A stretch of 64,000 bases of DNA, from contig NZ_LMWH01000266.1 of the NCBI RefSeq assembly GCF_001507435.1, forward strand, positions 62,001 through 126,000, in the 5' to 3' direction. Below the pieces are notes generated by a model. That model saw only the letters and a program-made list of their open reading frames with translations, did no database searches and was not told the DNA's origin. The stretch's first letter is position 1. Each line of letters begins with the position of its first letter. Origin of the DNA: Streptomyces sp. NRRL F-5122. GTDB taxonomy: Bacteria; Actinomycetota; Actinomycetes; Streptomycetales; Streptomycetaceae. Below, piece after piece: positions 28,163 to 37,206 of this stretch. The position numbers were made by a program, and so were the translations under genes.

Positions 28163-30517
28163 ATGACGAACCACGACGAAGCTGCCGGCTTCTCCGGCAC
28201 CGGTGACATGGGCGCATCCGCACACACCGGCGGCGAGCCCTCAGTACGCGAAGGACACGGACTCTTGGCGGGTCCGTGCGGCGAGACCCAGGTCACGCTG
28301 CGTTCCCCGGCCGAACTGGCCGACGCCCTGCCGTATCTGTTGGGGTACCGGCCCGAGGACAGCGTTGTGCTGGTCGCCCTGCACGATCGTGAGGGGCGGG
28401 GAAGGTTCGGCGGGCGGGCACGGCTCGGTATCCCCGTTCTCCCGGACGACTGGCCGTCCGCGGCCCAGCAGCTGGCGCACGGCCTGGTGGACGGCAGCCG
28501 GCGCAGAGGGGCCAGGCCGGAGGCCATGATCGCCTATGTCGTCCAGGAACCGGCCGGCGGTGAGACGGGCCGTGACGTGATGGAGCGCCTGCGGCCGCTC
28601 GCCCAGTTGCTGCGCACGGCCTGTGGCAGCCTCGACGTTCCCGTGGTGGAGGCCCTGTGCATCTCCGACGGTCGCTTCTGGTCGTACTGCTGCGCGAGTC
28701 CCGTCTGCTGTCCCGCCGAGGGGCGGACGATGGGCCTTCCCGGCACCTCGGTGCTGGCGGCCGCAGCCGCCTATGCCGGTCTTCAGGTGCGCGGCACCCT
28801 CAAGGAGTTCAGGGTGCGGCTCAGTCCTCGGGAGACGTCCGACGTCCTCGCTCAGGAGGCCGCACTGGACGCTGCGAGCTCGGCACTCGTCCCCAGGATT
28901 CTGAGCGGCGGCACGCGTGACGACGTCGCCGCCGAAACACTCGCGCTCGCCGAGCGGGTCATGACGCGCCTCGCCGAGGCCACACCCGTCGCTGCGACAC
29001 AGGTGGTCGACCGTCGCGACGACGAACTGCTCGAACACGACGAGGCCGCTGCCTTGATCCTCGGCTTGCAGGACCGCACGACGCGTGACCGCGCCGCTGC
29101 CTGGATGGAGGGGCCGGAGGCCGCCGTGGCCCTGCGTCTGTGGCGCGCGCTGGCCCGCCGTTGCGTCGGGGGTTACGGCGAGCATGCCGCCGCACCGCTG
29201 ACGCTTGCCGGATGGGTCGCCTGGTCGACCGGCGACCAGCTCGAGGCCCGTGAAGCCCTGGCCATGGCCCTGGCTGCGGATCCGGAATACCTCTTCGCCC
29301 GCCTCCTGCACCAGGCGTGCAACGACGGCATCGACCCGGAGGCGGTCCGCCGGTGCCTGCGGGCAGAGCGCGTGGACCACGGGAGCGACGAGAGCACGGA
29401 CGCTGTGGAGCCGGACGGTGATGTAGCGGCGACAGACGATCCGGCAGCGTCGAGGGCAGAAACCGGGGGCGACCGTCGTTCCGCGGCGCAGGTCGAGGCC
29501 GCGGGCGAGCCGTCCGAGGAGTGGCCCGTGCCCGTCAGCGATGACGGCTGCCCCCCCGACGAACCGTCCGACGAATGGCTGACGACGCACTCGGACGACG
29601 GGCCGCTGCCCGACGCCCGTCCGGTTGGTTCATTCGGTGATGGAAACGCGCTGTCGGACGGCGGTTTGGCGGCTACTTCCGTTGCGGGTCCCGCGACTGC
29701 CGGGGGTCCGGTGATTCCTTCCGCTGCGGGGTCCGCGGCTGCGTGTGGCCCGGCGGCTCCTACCGTTCCGGGGGGTGCGGAGTTTGGTGGTCCGACGGCT
29801 GCATCCGCTGCGAGCTCTGCAGCCGCTCGTGAGCCGGCCGCCCCCACCGCAGCCAGGCGCTCGCCCGCTGGTGTTCCGACGGCCCCCACCGCAGCCGGGC
29901 CCTCGGCCGCCGGTGGCCCGGTGGTTGCCGCCGCAGCAGGGCCCGATGCCGCCGGTGGCCAGGCGGTTCCCGTGCCCCGGGCACCCTTGCCCGACGGCGG
30001 CCCAGACGGCCTTTCGGCTCTCACTGACGAGACGTCCGTGCCCGGCAGCCGTCCGGCGGCTGCGTCTATCGGGCCTTTTCCCGCCTGCGACACCGCGGCA
30101 TCCTCTGGGGAAGAACCATCGCCCGACCACCCGCTCGACACTCCGGCGGCCCCGAATCCGTCGCCCGACAGCCGCCCGGCAGTTGACGAACGGGTCGGGC
30201 CGACGATTGACGACGTCCCTGCCTCGACGGACCCGGTCACAGCACACCCCGGTCCGTCGCAGGCCGCACCAGCCGAACGGCCACCCCGTGCCATGACAGC
30301 TCGCGGTGGGTATCGCCGTCCACGTCGGCTGAGCCGCTGCAGCCGGTCCTGGAGTCGTTCCGGCGGGGCAGCCGGTGACCGTCGCCGGCGCCCGTCCGAG
30401 GCACCGGCCGAGACACCGACCGGTGGTGACGGGCCCCGCCGCGCAGCAGGCAGCCCCGGCGGCCGGTCGGCGATCCGCCGCAATGGGCGCAGGTGTGTGA
30501 GGGGTGAAGCCAAGTGA
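28163..30517 (+). CDS. DUF4192 domain protein with long disordered tail
   Basis: Residues 30-420 match the actinobacterial DUF4192 family: [22 protein letters not shown] near the start, then [12 protein letters not shown], then [20 protein letters not shown]. The family is of unknown function. From about residue 410 to 784 the protein is a low-complexity Ala/Pro/Gly/Ser tail with repeated AAGP-type units and a basic end, far longer than the domain itself. ATG at 28163 was chosen because it opens the conserved region with no plausible earlier start. It is divergent from recQ. Confidence 0.78.
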   Translation: MTNHDEAAGFSGTGDMGASAHTGGEPSVREGHGLLAGPCGETQVTLRSPAELADALPYLLGYRPEDSVVLVALHDREGRGRFGGRARLGIPVLPDDWPSAAQQLAHGLVDGSRRRGARPEAMIAYVVQEPAGGETGRDVMERLRPLAQLLRTACGSLDVPVVEALCISDGRFWSYCCASPVCCPAEGRTMGLPGTSVLAAAAAYAGLQVRGTLKEFRVRLSPRETSDVLAQEAALDAASSALVPRILSGGTRDDVAAETLALAERVMTRLAEATPVAATQVVDRRDDELLEHDEAAALILGLQDRTTRDRAAAWMEGPEAAVALRLWRALARRCVGGYGEHAAAPLTLAGWVAWSTGDQLEAREALAMALAADPEYLFARLLHQACNDGIDPEAVRRCLRAERVDHGSDESTDAVEPDGDVAATDDPAASRAETGGDRRSAAQVEAAGEPSEEWPVPVSDDGCPPDEPSDEWLTTHSDDGPLPDARPVGSFGDGNALSDGGLAATSVAGPATAGGPVIPSAAGSAAACGPAAPTVPGGAEFGGPTAASAASSAAAREPAAPTAARRSPAGVPTAPTAAGPSAAGGPVVAAAAGPDAAGGQAVPVPRAPLPDGGPDGLSALTDETSVPGSRPAAASIGPFPACDTAASSGEEPSPDHPLDTPAAPNPSPDSRPAVDERVGPTIDDVPASTDPVTAHPGPSQAAPAERPPRAMTARGGYRRPRRLSRCSRSWSRSGGAAGDRRRRPSEAPAETPTGGDGPRRAAGSPGGRSAIRRNGRRCVRGEAK

Positions 30518-30714
30518 GTGGCTTGCGCCCCCGGATCTACCGCCGTTCGGTCGGCTTCCCGTTCACAGGCGTGACCCGGAGGAAGCCCCTCCTGTTCACC
30601 TGTGTGGCGGAACCCGTGCTCGGGCCGCCCCGCCGCATCACGCACCACCCTCCCGAGCCCCCACCCGGCGCTCGCCGCCTCCCGAGGCGCGCCGAGCGCA
30701 GAGGAAGCCCTCTC

Positions 30715-32841
30715 ATGCCCCTGCCCACACCGCATTTCGCCCACGACGGCGACAGACCCACCCCCCATGGCACCTCGGCGTCACACCCCCCCAGAGGTGT
30801 GCCGGTAGCTCCACCCCGCAGCGGCGATGGGACGCCGCCCGCCTCGCGCGGGGGCCGCACGCGAACGACCGCGGCGCATGCGCCCCGTCATGTCGCCGAC
30901 CTGCCACCCGCACACACCGCCCTGATCTGCGTCGCTCTTCCCGGACTGGTGATCTCCACGGATCAGGGGCAGCTGACGGGACGAGGACTTGAGGGGTTCT
31001 ACCGCGCGGGTCGCCGCGTGCTGTCCCGCTGTCAGGTGCGCGTGGCGGGCCGGGAGCCCCTGGCCGTGCAGGCTCGCATGATCGCTGCCGATTGCGCGCG
31101 ATTCGTGGGTACCGTCCACGCGGCTGCGGACGTGGGTCCGGACCCGGACGTCGTCGTGGAGAGACTGAGGTTCGCGGACGGAACCGAGCGGATCATCCTG
31201 CACAGCGCGGCGACGCGCCCGCTGCGTCTGCCGCTGGAGGTGTCCCTGGCCACCGACCTCACCGAGCTGGCGGCAGTCGCCGCGGGGGATTCCGGTCCCG
31301 AAATCACCGCCACCGTGCACGGCTCCGGGCTGCGCTGGTCCCATGCCAAGGGCGACTGCGCGGTCACCGCCACCCCGCCGCCCGCCGATGTTCTCGCCTC
31401 CGCCGGGCTCCTTCGCTGGGAGATGGAACTGCCGCCCGGCGGGACACGAAGCGTGGAGGTTCGACTGAGGCCGGACGACACAGTGCCGGTCCGGGCTGTG
31501 GGCCACGGGACGACGAGCCCCTTCGCCCAGGCCCGGGCCACCGGCGACGACCCGAGAGTCCAGCCGCTGCTGAACACCAGCATCGAGGACCTCCAGGCCC
31601 TGCTCCTGCGTGATCCAGCCCGCCCGTCCGACCTTCTCCTTGCGGCGGGAGCCCCCTGGCGTTGCGGACCGGCACCCGCCGACTGTCTGGCGGCGGCTCG
31701 GATGACGCTGCCGCTGGGCACGCGGCTCGCCGCGGGCACCCTGCGGATCCTGGCCGGTACCCAACTCGCCGGTCCCGGCCTGCGCGCGGGCATGATCCCG
31801 GGCCCTCGCCGCGACGCGGGCACGCACGTACCGCCGGGCTGCACGGGCACGGAAGCCACCCTGCTGTTCCCCGTCCTTCTCGCGGAGGCCTGGCGCTGGG
31901 GGCTTCCGGAGAGGGAGACCGAGGAACTGCTGCCCGCGGCCGAGAACTGTCTGCGGTGGCTGCGCACCACGGTCGGTGACGGCGTTTACCTCTCCGATCC
32001 CCAGCCGGACGGGCCGCTGCGCTGTGAGACTCAGGCGCACGCGTACCGGGCGGCCATGGTCGGAGCCGATCTCCTGCACGCGTGGGGGCGGCCGGGCGGA
32101 CCGGAGCTGCGCGAATGGGCCGAGGATCTGCGCGGAGCGTTCGGTGCGGACTTCTGGATCGAGGACCGGTCGGGCGGGAGACCTGCCGCCGCCCGCACCC
32201 GGGACGGGCGCGTGGTTCCGCATCTCGGGGCCGGCGCCGCGCATCTCCTGGACCCCGGACTGCTCGGATCGGGTGCCCTGGCCCCGGGCCTGCTCGACAA
32301 GGTGCGGACGGAGCAACTGGCGCGGCTGCTCGGCGGTCCCGACATGGACTCCGGTTGGGGACTGCGTGGCCTCGGCGCGACGGAAGGGGCGTACAACCCG
32401 TTCGGGCACCGCGGTGGCACGGTACGGGCGCAGGAGACGGCGGTCGCCGTGGCGGGACTGGCCGCCGTCGGCCATGAGAAGGAGGCAGGCGCGCTGCTGG
32501 GCGGGATGCTCGCCGCGGCAGAGGCGTTCGGGTACCGGCTGCCCGAGATGTTCGGGGGCGAGCCGCGTGTGGAGGCCGGCAGACCACTGCCGCATCCGGC
32601 GGCCTGCCGCCCCGCCGCCGCGGCGGCCGCGGCCGGGGTTCTGCTGCTGACCACGCTCGCCGGTATCCGCCCCGATGTACCGGGCGGGACGGTGACCTTG
32701 TGCCCGGTCCGCAGTGCACCGCTGGGCGAGATCGTCCTGACGGGACTGAGACTTGCCGGTGCGCCCTTCTCCGTGCGCGTGGGCCGGCTCGGCCTCGCCA
32801 CGGTGGAGGAAGTCGCCGACGGGCTGCAGATGGGGGTGTGA
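30715..32841 (+). CDS. Glycogen-debranching-enzyme-like (amylo-alpha-1,6-glucosidase-type) protein
   Basis: The 708-residue protein resembles actinobacterial proteins with a glycogen debranching enzyme N-terminal domain (GLVISTDQGQLTGRGLEGFYRAGRRVLSR near residue 75) and an (alpha/alpha)6 barrel. The barrel contains RMTLPLGTRLAAGTLRILAG, CETQAHAYRAAMVGADLLHAWG and YNPFGHRGGTVRAQE. Such enzymes act on alpha-glucans, but substrate is not established. I prefer ATG at 30715 with GAGGAA upstream; GTG 30514, overlapping the previous stop, would add 67 residues of low-quality sequence. Confidence 0.75.
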   Translation: MPLPTPHFAHDGDRPTPHGTSASHPPRGVPVAPPRSGDGTPPASRGGRTRTTAAHAPRHVADLPPAHTALICVALPGLVISTDQGQLTGRGLEGFYRAGRRVLSRCQVRVAGREPLAVQARMIAADCARFVGTVHAAADVGPDPDVVVERLRFADGTERIILHSAATRPLRLPLEVSLATDLTELAAVAAGDSGPEITATVHGSGLRWSHAKGDCAVTATPPPADVLASAGLLRWEMELPPGGTRSVEVRLRPDDTVPVRAVGHGTTSPFAQARATGDDPRVQPLLNTSIEDLQALLLRDPARPSDLLLAAGAPWRCGPAPADCLAAARMTLPLGTRLAAGTLRILAGTQLAGPGLRAGMIPGPRRDAGTHVPPGCTGTEATLLFPVLLAEAWRWGLPERETEELLPAAENCLRWLRTTVGDGVYLSDPQPDGPLRCETQAHAYRAAMVGADLLHAWGRPGGPELREWAEDLRGAFGADFWIEDRSGGRPAAARTRDGRVVPHLGAGAAHLLDPGLLGSGALAPGLLDKVRTEQLARLLGGPDMDSGWGLRGLGATEGAYNPFGHRGGTVRAQETAVAVAGLAAVGHEKEAGALLGGMLAAAEAFGYRLPEMFGGEPRVEAGRPLPHPAACRPAAAAAAAGVLLLTTLAGIRPDVPGGTVTLCPVRSAPLGEIVLTGLRLAGAPFSVRVGRLGLATVEEVADGLQMGV

Positions 32842-32944
32842 CCTCGGATGACATGCCGCAGGAAGGCGGGTGGCGCCCCTCGATGAGGTGGGTCGGCGAC
32901 AGAACTGGATCAGCTGCGGAAGCGGTTGCCGAAGGGAGTGTTTA

Positions 32945-32966
32945 TCGTCAAGCAGACGACTATGAT
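32945..32966 (+). promoter_or_regulatory. Promoter and candidate operator of the Nudix gene
   Basis: A -10-like TATGAT sits at 32961-32966, six bases before the ATG, so the message is probably leaderless. Just upstream an inverted repeat TCGTC-N5-GACGA (32945-32959) overlaps the spacer. This could be an operator for the Nudix protein itself. Confidence 0.5.
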
Positions 32967-32972
32967 CGCGGC

Positions 32973-33731
32973 ATGCCCTACGACCCGTCAGCCTTTCCGC
33001 CCTTCGCCGTCACCGTGGACCTGGTCGTGCTGACCGTGCGCCGTCATGCTCTGTGTGCGCTGGCGGTCCGCAGGGGCGAACCGCCGTTCCAGGGCCGATG
33101 GGCGCTCCCGGGGGGATTCGTTCGGGCGGACGAGGATCTGGCGCAGGCTGCTGCACGTGAGCTGACCGAGGAGACGGGGCTGTGCGCCCACGACCCCAAC
33201 GCACCCGTCCAGGACAACGGCGCTCACCTGGAACAACTGGCGACGTACGGCGACCCGAAGCGTGACCCGCGGATGAGAGTGGTGAGCGTGGCGCACCTCG
33301 CGCTCGCTCCCGACCTGCCCGCGCCGCGGCCCGGCGGGGATGCCAACAGTGCACGCTGGGCCCCTGTGGAGGAGTTGTTGCAGCAGGGCGGCTACGGCAG
33401 GGACGGGGAGCAGGCGGCACCGCTCGCCTTCGATCATGCGCAGATCCTGGCCGACGGTGTGGAGCGTGCCCGTTCCAAGATCGAGTACTCCTCGCTGGCC
33501 ACTGCCTTCTGCCCGGCCGAGTTCACCGTGGGTGAGCTGCGCCGGGTGTACGAGGCCGTATGGGGTGTGGCCCTCGACCCGCGCAACTTCCACCGCAAGG
33601 TGACCGGAACTCCAGGGTTCCTTGTTCCCACGGGGGGCACGACGACCAGACAGGGGGGGCGTCCGGCGCAGCTTTTCCGTGCGGGCGGGGCCACGCTGCT
33701 GAACCCGCCGATGCTGCGTCCCGAGGTCTGA
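32973..33731 (+). CDS. Nudix hydrolase with C-terminal winged-helix-like tail (NrtR-type)
   Basis: The 252-residue protein begins with a Nudix domain whose box is intact: G48-x5-E54-x7-R62-E63-L64-x-E66-E67-x-G69-L70. A C-terminal region (about residues 165-240) holds FTVGELRRVYEAVWGVALDPRNFHRKV, the winged-helix half of the NrtR family that controls NAD metabolism in many bacteria. NrtR proteins often lose the Nudix catalytic residues; here they are kept, so this may be an enzyme, a regulator, or both. ATG at 32973 is nearly leaderless, with a -10 six bases upstream. An upstream inverted repeat is a candidate site. No NAD gene is adjacent. Confidence 0.8.
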   Translation: MPYDPSAFPPFAVTVDLVVLTVRRHALCALAVRRGEPPFQGRWALPGGFVRADEDLAQAAARELTEETGLCAHDPNAPVQDNGAHLEQLATYGDPKRDPRMRVVSVAHLALAPDLPAPRPGGDANSARWAPVEELLQQGGYGRDGEQAAPLAFDHAQILADGVERARSKIEYSSLATAFCPAEFTVGELRRVYEAVWGVALDPRNFHRKVTGTPGFLVPTGGTTTRQGGRPAQLFRAGGATLLNPPMLRPEV

Positions 33732-33853
33732 CCACCGTAGGGGCATCGTTCGCGCAGTGAGGCCGCCGCGGACGCATGTCCTATGGGGCAGTCGGCGCGG
33801 TACCGCCGCCACGGTGACCGAAAAAGCGGACATATCGCGCTATCTTCCATCAG

Positions 33854-35599
33854 GTGATCCAGGCGATCGGACTGACCAGCAATCCCCGCAGGGACCTTCC
33901 GCCCGCCGTCGACGACGTGTCCTTCGAGGCGCACGCGGGCCACGTCACCGCGCTCCTCGGAGCCTGCGGTGCGGGCAAGACGACGGCGCTCCGGCTGATG
34001 CTCGAACTCCAACCGGGCCGCGGCATCACTTACTTCCGGGGACGTCCGCTGCACCGCATCGCCCATCCGCGGCGTGAGGTGGGCGTGCTCCTCGGTGACG
34101 TCCCCGGCCATCCCGCGCGTACGGTCCGTGGGCAACTGCGCATGCTGTGCTGCGCGGCGGGCGTGCCTGTCCATCATGCGGACGAGGTCCTCGAGAGGGT
34201 GGGACTCGTCGGCCTGGGTCACGAGCCGCTGGGGACGCTCTCGCGCGGCATGGACCGCCGCCTCGGTCTCGCCTGCGCTCTTCTCGGCGACCCGCACACC
34301 CTCGTTGTCGACCAACCCGTCCACGGTCTCTCCGCTCGAGAGGGGCGCTGGCTGCACGGCGTTCTGCGCGCGCATGCCGCCCAGGGCGGCACTGTCCTGT
34401 TCGCCACGGACGACCCCAGGGAGGCGGCCGGTAACGCCGACCGCGTCGTCACGCTCGACAGAGGCCGACTCGTCGCCGACCAGGAAGCCGCCGAGTTCGG
34501 CCGGACCCGGCTGCGCCCGCGGGTGGCCGTACGCAGCCCGCATGCGGTGCGACTTGGGGCGCTCCTCGCCAAGGAGGCAAGGGCGGCCCGGCGTTCGGTA
34601 GAGGTCGTCCACGAGGACGGCAACCGGCTCTCGGTGTACGGCAGTACGTGCGCCGATGTCGGTGAGACGGCCTTCCGGCACGGCATCCTCGTGCACCAAC
34701 TCGCCGACGAGATCGGTGACATGGGATTGCCTGCCGAAGCAGGGGCTGCAGCGGCGCCGTCGCCGTCGGCGAAGACGCAGGAGCCGGGTGATCTCCCGGC
34801 GTTGCCGCCGCCCGTCGGGGTTCGCGTCGCTACCGACCCCCTTCGCCCACTGCGCTACGAACTGCTCCGCACCTCCGGTGTCGCCACGGCCTATCTCGTC
34901 ACCGCTGCCGCGCTCGTCGTCTCCGTTCTCGTCTCCGTGATCCTTGCCCGCAGCGGACACACTCCGGGGCACCTGGTGGCAGCGGCCTGGCCGCAGGATC
35001 TTCCGCTGCCGCCCGCCGCGCTCGGCGCGGGCCTGCTCGGCGCGCTCGCTTTCGGCGACGAGTTCCGCCACCCCGTCCTCGCCGCGCACCGCGGGACCGT
35101 TCCGCGGCGCCTGGGGCTGCTGGCCGCGAAGCTCCTCGTCACCGGAGCCGTCGCGCTGGCCCTGGCAGTGCTCACGATCACCTTCGACTTCGAGGTCCTC
35201 GCCGTCGTCTTCGGGGGAGAGGTGGCGCGGGTCCCGGCTGACTGGTTTTCCCTCGTCGTGAGTTGGTGCGGGCTCGTCGTGGGGTGTGCCTGGGCCGGCG
35301 TGCTGGCCGCCGGGATCTTCCGGTCCACGACGGCGGGACTCGCCGCGGTGCTCGCGGTCCCCGTCCTCGTCGTGCCCGTTCTGCAGCAGGTGCTGGCGAG
35401 GCCGTCCGTGGGGACCGCGGAAGGCCTTGTCGCACGGATGCGGGGACTCTCGCCGCTGCAGTGGCCCTTGGGCGGCGAGCGGTATCTGACAGCCGCAGTG
35501 CATGTGATCGCTCAACCCGTCGGCGGCGCACTGGCCTTGTCCCTGGCCGTGCTGCTCTGCGCGTATCTGCTCACGGTGCTGCGCGGCAGGGCCCGATGA
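33854..35599 (+). CDS. ABC transporter ATPase-permease fusion with degenerate catalytic residues
   Basis: Residues 1-215 form an ABC ATPase of the BcrA/DrrA type; residues 335-580 hold about six membrane segments of an ABC-2-like permease. Walker A is intact (GACGAGKTT, K42). Other motifs are degraded: the signature is LSRGM (129-133), the Walker B acid is followed by Gln (VVDQP, Q154) rather than the catalytic Glu, and the switch His is Asp (ATDD, D186). Hydrolysis should be weak or absent unless it pairs with another subunit. A GTG start at 33854 is assumed, with little leader. It lies 160 bases upstream of whiH. Confidence 0.75.
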   Translation: MIQAIGLTSNPRRDLPPAVDDVSFEAHAGHVTALLGACGAGKTTALRLMLELQPGRGITYFRGRPLHRIAHPRREVGVLLGDVPGHPARTVRGQLRMLCCAAGVPVHHADEVLERVGLVGLGHEPLGTLSRGMDRRLGLACALLGDPHTLVVDQPVHGLSAREGRWLHGVLRAHAAQGGTVLFATDDPREAAGNADRVVTLDRGRLVADQEAAEFGRTRLRPRVAVRSPHAVRLGALLAKEARAARRSVEVVHEDGNRLSVYGSTCADVGETAFRHGILVHQLADEIGDMGLPAEAGAAAAPSPSAKTQEPGDLPALPPPVGVRVATDPLRPLRYELLRTSGVATAYLVTAAALVVSVLVSVILARSGHTPGHLVAAAWPQDLPLPPAALGAGLLGALAFGDEFRHPVLAAHRGTVPRRLGLLAAKLLVTGAVALALAVLTITFDFEVLAVVFGGEVARVPADWFSLVVSWCGLVVGCAWAGVLAAGIFRSTTAGLAAVLAVPVLVVPVLQQVLARPSVGTAEGLVARMRGLSPLQWPLGGERYLTAAVHVIAQPVGGALALSLAVLLCAYLLTVLRGRAR

Positions 35600-35644
35600 C
35601 AACCGTCTGTGCCCAACCCTGCCCGCCGTGCACGCAACTCCCCG

Positions 35645-35669
35645 GAAAGTGCCCATTTCTTTCCGATAA
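35645..35669 (+). promoter_or_regulatory. WhiG-like promoter of whiH (tentative)
   Basis: TCCGATAA at 35662-35669 resembles the -10 (GCCGATAA) of sigma WhiG promoters, and GAAA at 35645-35648 resembles the TAAA -35, though the spacer is 13 rather than about 15 bases. whiH is known to depend on WhiG in Streptomyces coelicolor. Confidence 0.5.
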
Positions 35670-35761
35670 GGCGTCAATTGCGACGCCGTGAGCGATCACC
35701 CTTTCGTGTGCTTTTCACCAAAGACCTCAAGGCAGTTGGAGAGGGCGCCGACAAAGGATCC

Positions 35762-36649
35762 GTGAGTACCCTTGCGCACACCATGATGACCGCCGCCCGC
35801 TCCGCAGACTCCGGCCTGGCCGGACCGGGCGAACTCGACCGCTACCCCTACGCCGAGGCGCCCGCCGCCGACCGCGTCGGCTCACCCTCCTGGGAGGGCG
35901 CGGACCCGGAACTGGGTCGCGTCGGCCGACGCGCCGCGGGCAGCCGTGGACGTGGACTCCACGGCCAACTCGTCCAGCAACTGGGCCAGATGATCGTTTC
36001 CGGCGACCTGGGTGCCGACCGCCCCCTGGTGCCGGAGGAGATCGGTCAGCGATTCGAGGTGTCCCGCACCGTCGTCCGTGAGTCGCTGCGCGTCCTCGAA
36101 GCGAAGGGCCTGGTCAGCGCCCGGCCGAACGTCGGCACTCGGGTGCGTCCCGTGAGCGACTGGAACCTCCTCGACCCGGACATCATCGAGTGGCGGGCCT
36201 TCGGGCCCCAGCGCGACGACCAGCGCCGCGAACTCAGCGAGCTGAGGTGGACCATCGAGCCGCTCGCCGCCCGCCTCGCCGCAGGTCACGGGCGTGAGGA
36301 GGTTCAGCAGCGGCTCGGCGACATGGTCGAGATCATGGGGCACGCCATGGGCCAGGGCGACTCCCTGACCTTCTCGCGTGCCGACGCCGAGTTCCACTCG
36401 CTGCTGATCCAGGTCGCCGGCAACCGCATGCTGGAGCACCTCTCGGGGATCGTCTCGGCCGCCCTCCAGGTCTCCGGCGGACCGGTGACCGGTTGCGAGC
36501 GCCCGAACGACGCGGCCCTGACCCAGCACGCCCGCATCGTCGACGCGCTCGCCGCGAGCGACGGGGCGGCCGCCGAGAGCGCGATGCGTCAATTGCTCAC
36601 CGTCCACCCCGAGGTGGAGCGCGTGGTGCCAGCGCCGCGGGAGCACTGA
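35762..36649 (+). CDS. whiH: Sporulation regulator WhiH (GntR/FadR family)
   Basis: WhiH is a GntR-family regulator needed for sporulation septation in aerial hyphae. The 295-residue protein starts at GTG 35762 and reads MSTLAHTMMTAARSADSG, as in S. coelicolor as far as I recall. The winged helix is at about residues 60-130, with EEIGQRFEVSRTVVRESLRVLEAKGLVSARP. The FCD effector domain follows, with metal-ligand histidine candidates in AEFHSLLIQVAGN and TQHARIVDAL. It sits between an ABC fusion gene and hrdB. A WhiG-type promoter is suggested upstream. WhiH may also bind its own promoter. Confidence 0.93.
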   Translation: MSTLAHTMMTAARSADSGLAGPGELDRYPYAEAPAADRVGSPSWEGADPELGRVGRRAAGSRGRGLHGQLVQQLGQMIVSGDLGADRPLVPEEIGQRFEVSRTVVRESLRVLEAKGLVSARPNVGTRVRPVSDWNLLDPDIIEWRAFGPQRDDQRRELSELRWTIEPLAARLAAGHGREEVQQRLGDMVEIMGHAMGQGDSLTFSRADAEFHSLLIQVAGNRMLEHLSGIVSAALQVSGGPVTGCERPNDAALTQHARIVDALAASDGAAAESAMRQLLTVHPEVERVVPAPREH

Positions 36650-36740
36650 CCGCAACCGTGCGGGCGGTGCGACCGGGTGTGGGTGCCCGTCGTGCAGCAC
36701 CGGGCCGTGCGGTCCACAACCGCGCAGCGCCGTCCACCCG

Positions 36741-36787
36741 CCGTCGGACTCCGTCGGATCCTCCAGGGACCCGGCGGAGTCCGACGG
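36741..36787. terminator. Terminator after whiH
   Basis: A perfect 13-bp stem (36741-36753 with 36775-36787) encloses a 21-base region with a small internal hairpin. It separates whiH from hrdB transcription. Confidence 0.65.
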
Positions 36788-37011
36788 GGACGGACGGCGT
36801 CGCCGGTTCCGGAGGGCGGCCGCGTCGCGGACGAGGCGGAGCCGGTCGCGGGTGTCGGTACCGCCCCAGGTCCCCTGTGTCGACCGAGGGCTTCGGGGTG
36901 CGGCAGCGCTCTGCCGACGGCGGTTGGCCTCCGGGACGACAACAGCTGAATATCTCTGCCCGTATCTGGACGTTTTTGAGCGGTTACGGGGTGTGATCCG
37001 GGCCACGCGGA

Positions 37012-37040
37012 TTGGGCGTAACGCTTCGGGGCACTATGCG
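37012..37040 (+). promoter_or_regulatory. hrdB main promoter
   Basis: TTGGGC at 37012-37017 and TATGCG at 37035-37040 are separated by 17 bases, a good vegetative promoter. I did not find a clean SigR-type GGAAT-N18-GTT pair in the leader by eye. Confidence 0.65.
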
Positions 37041-37206
37041 ATGACCTAAGAGGTGACAGCCGAGGAGGGAATACGGACGCCGTTCACGGCGCTGTGCATC
37101 TCCCCGGCCCTTGCCCGCGCCGTCGGCCCATCCCCAAGCCGGCGGTCGGCTCCTGTCCTGGTGGACGGGGCCGGAAGCCGTTTTCCAACGTTCCGAGAGG
37201 TTGTTC

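Larger units (their letters stand above)
36650..37206. other. whiH-hrdB intergenic region
   Basis: About 560 bases lie between whiH and hrdB. A hairpin with 13-bp arms follows whiH (see the terminator entry) and a promoter with matched -35 and -10 lies near 37012-37040, leaving a leader of about 160 bases before hrdB. No gene is supported. Confidence 0.6.
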
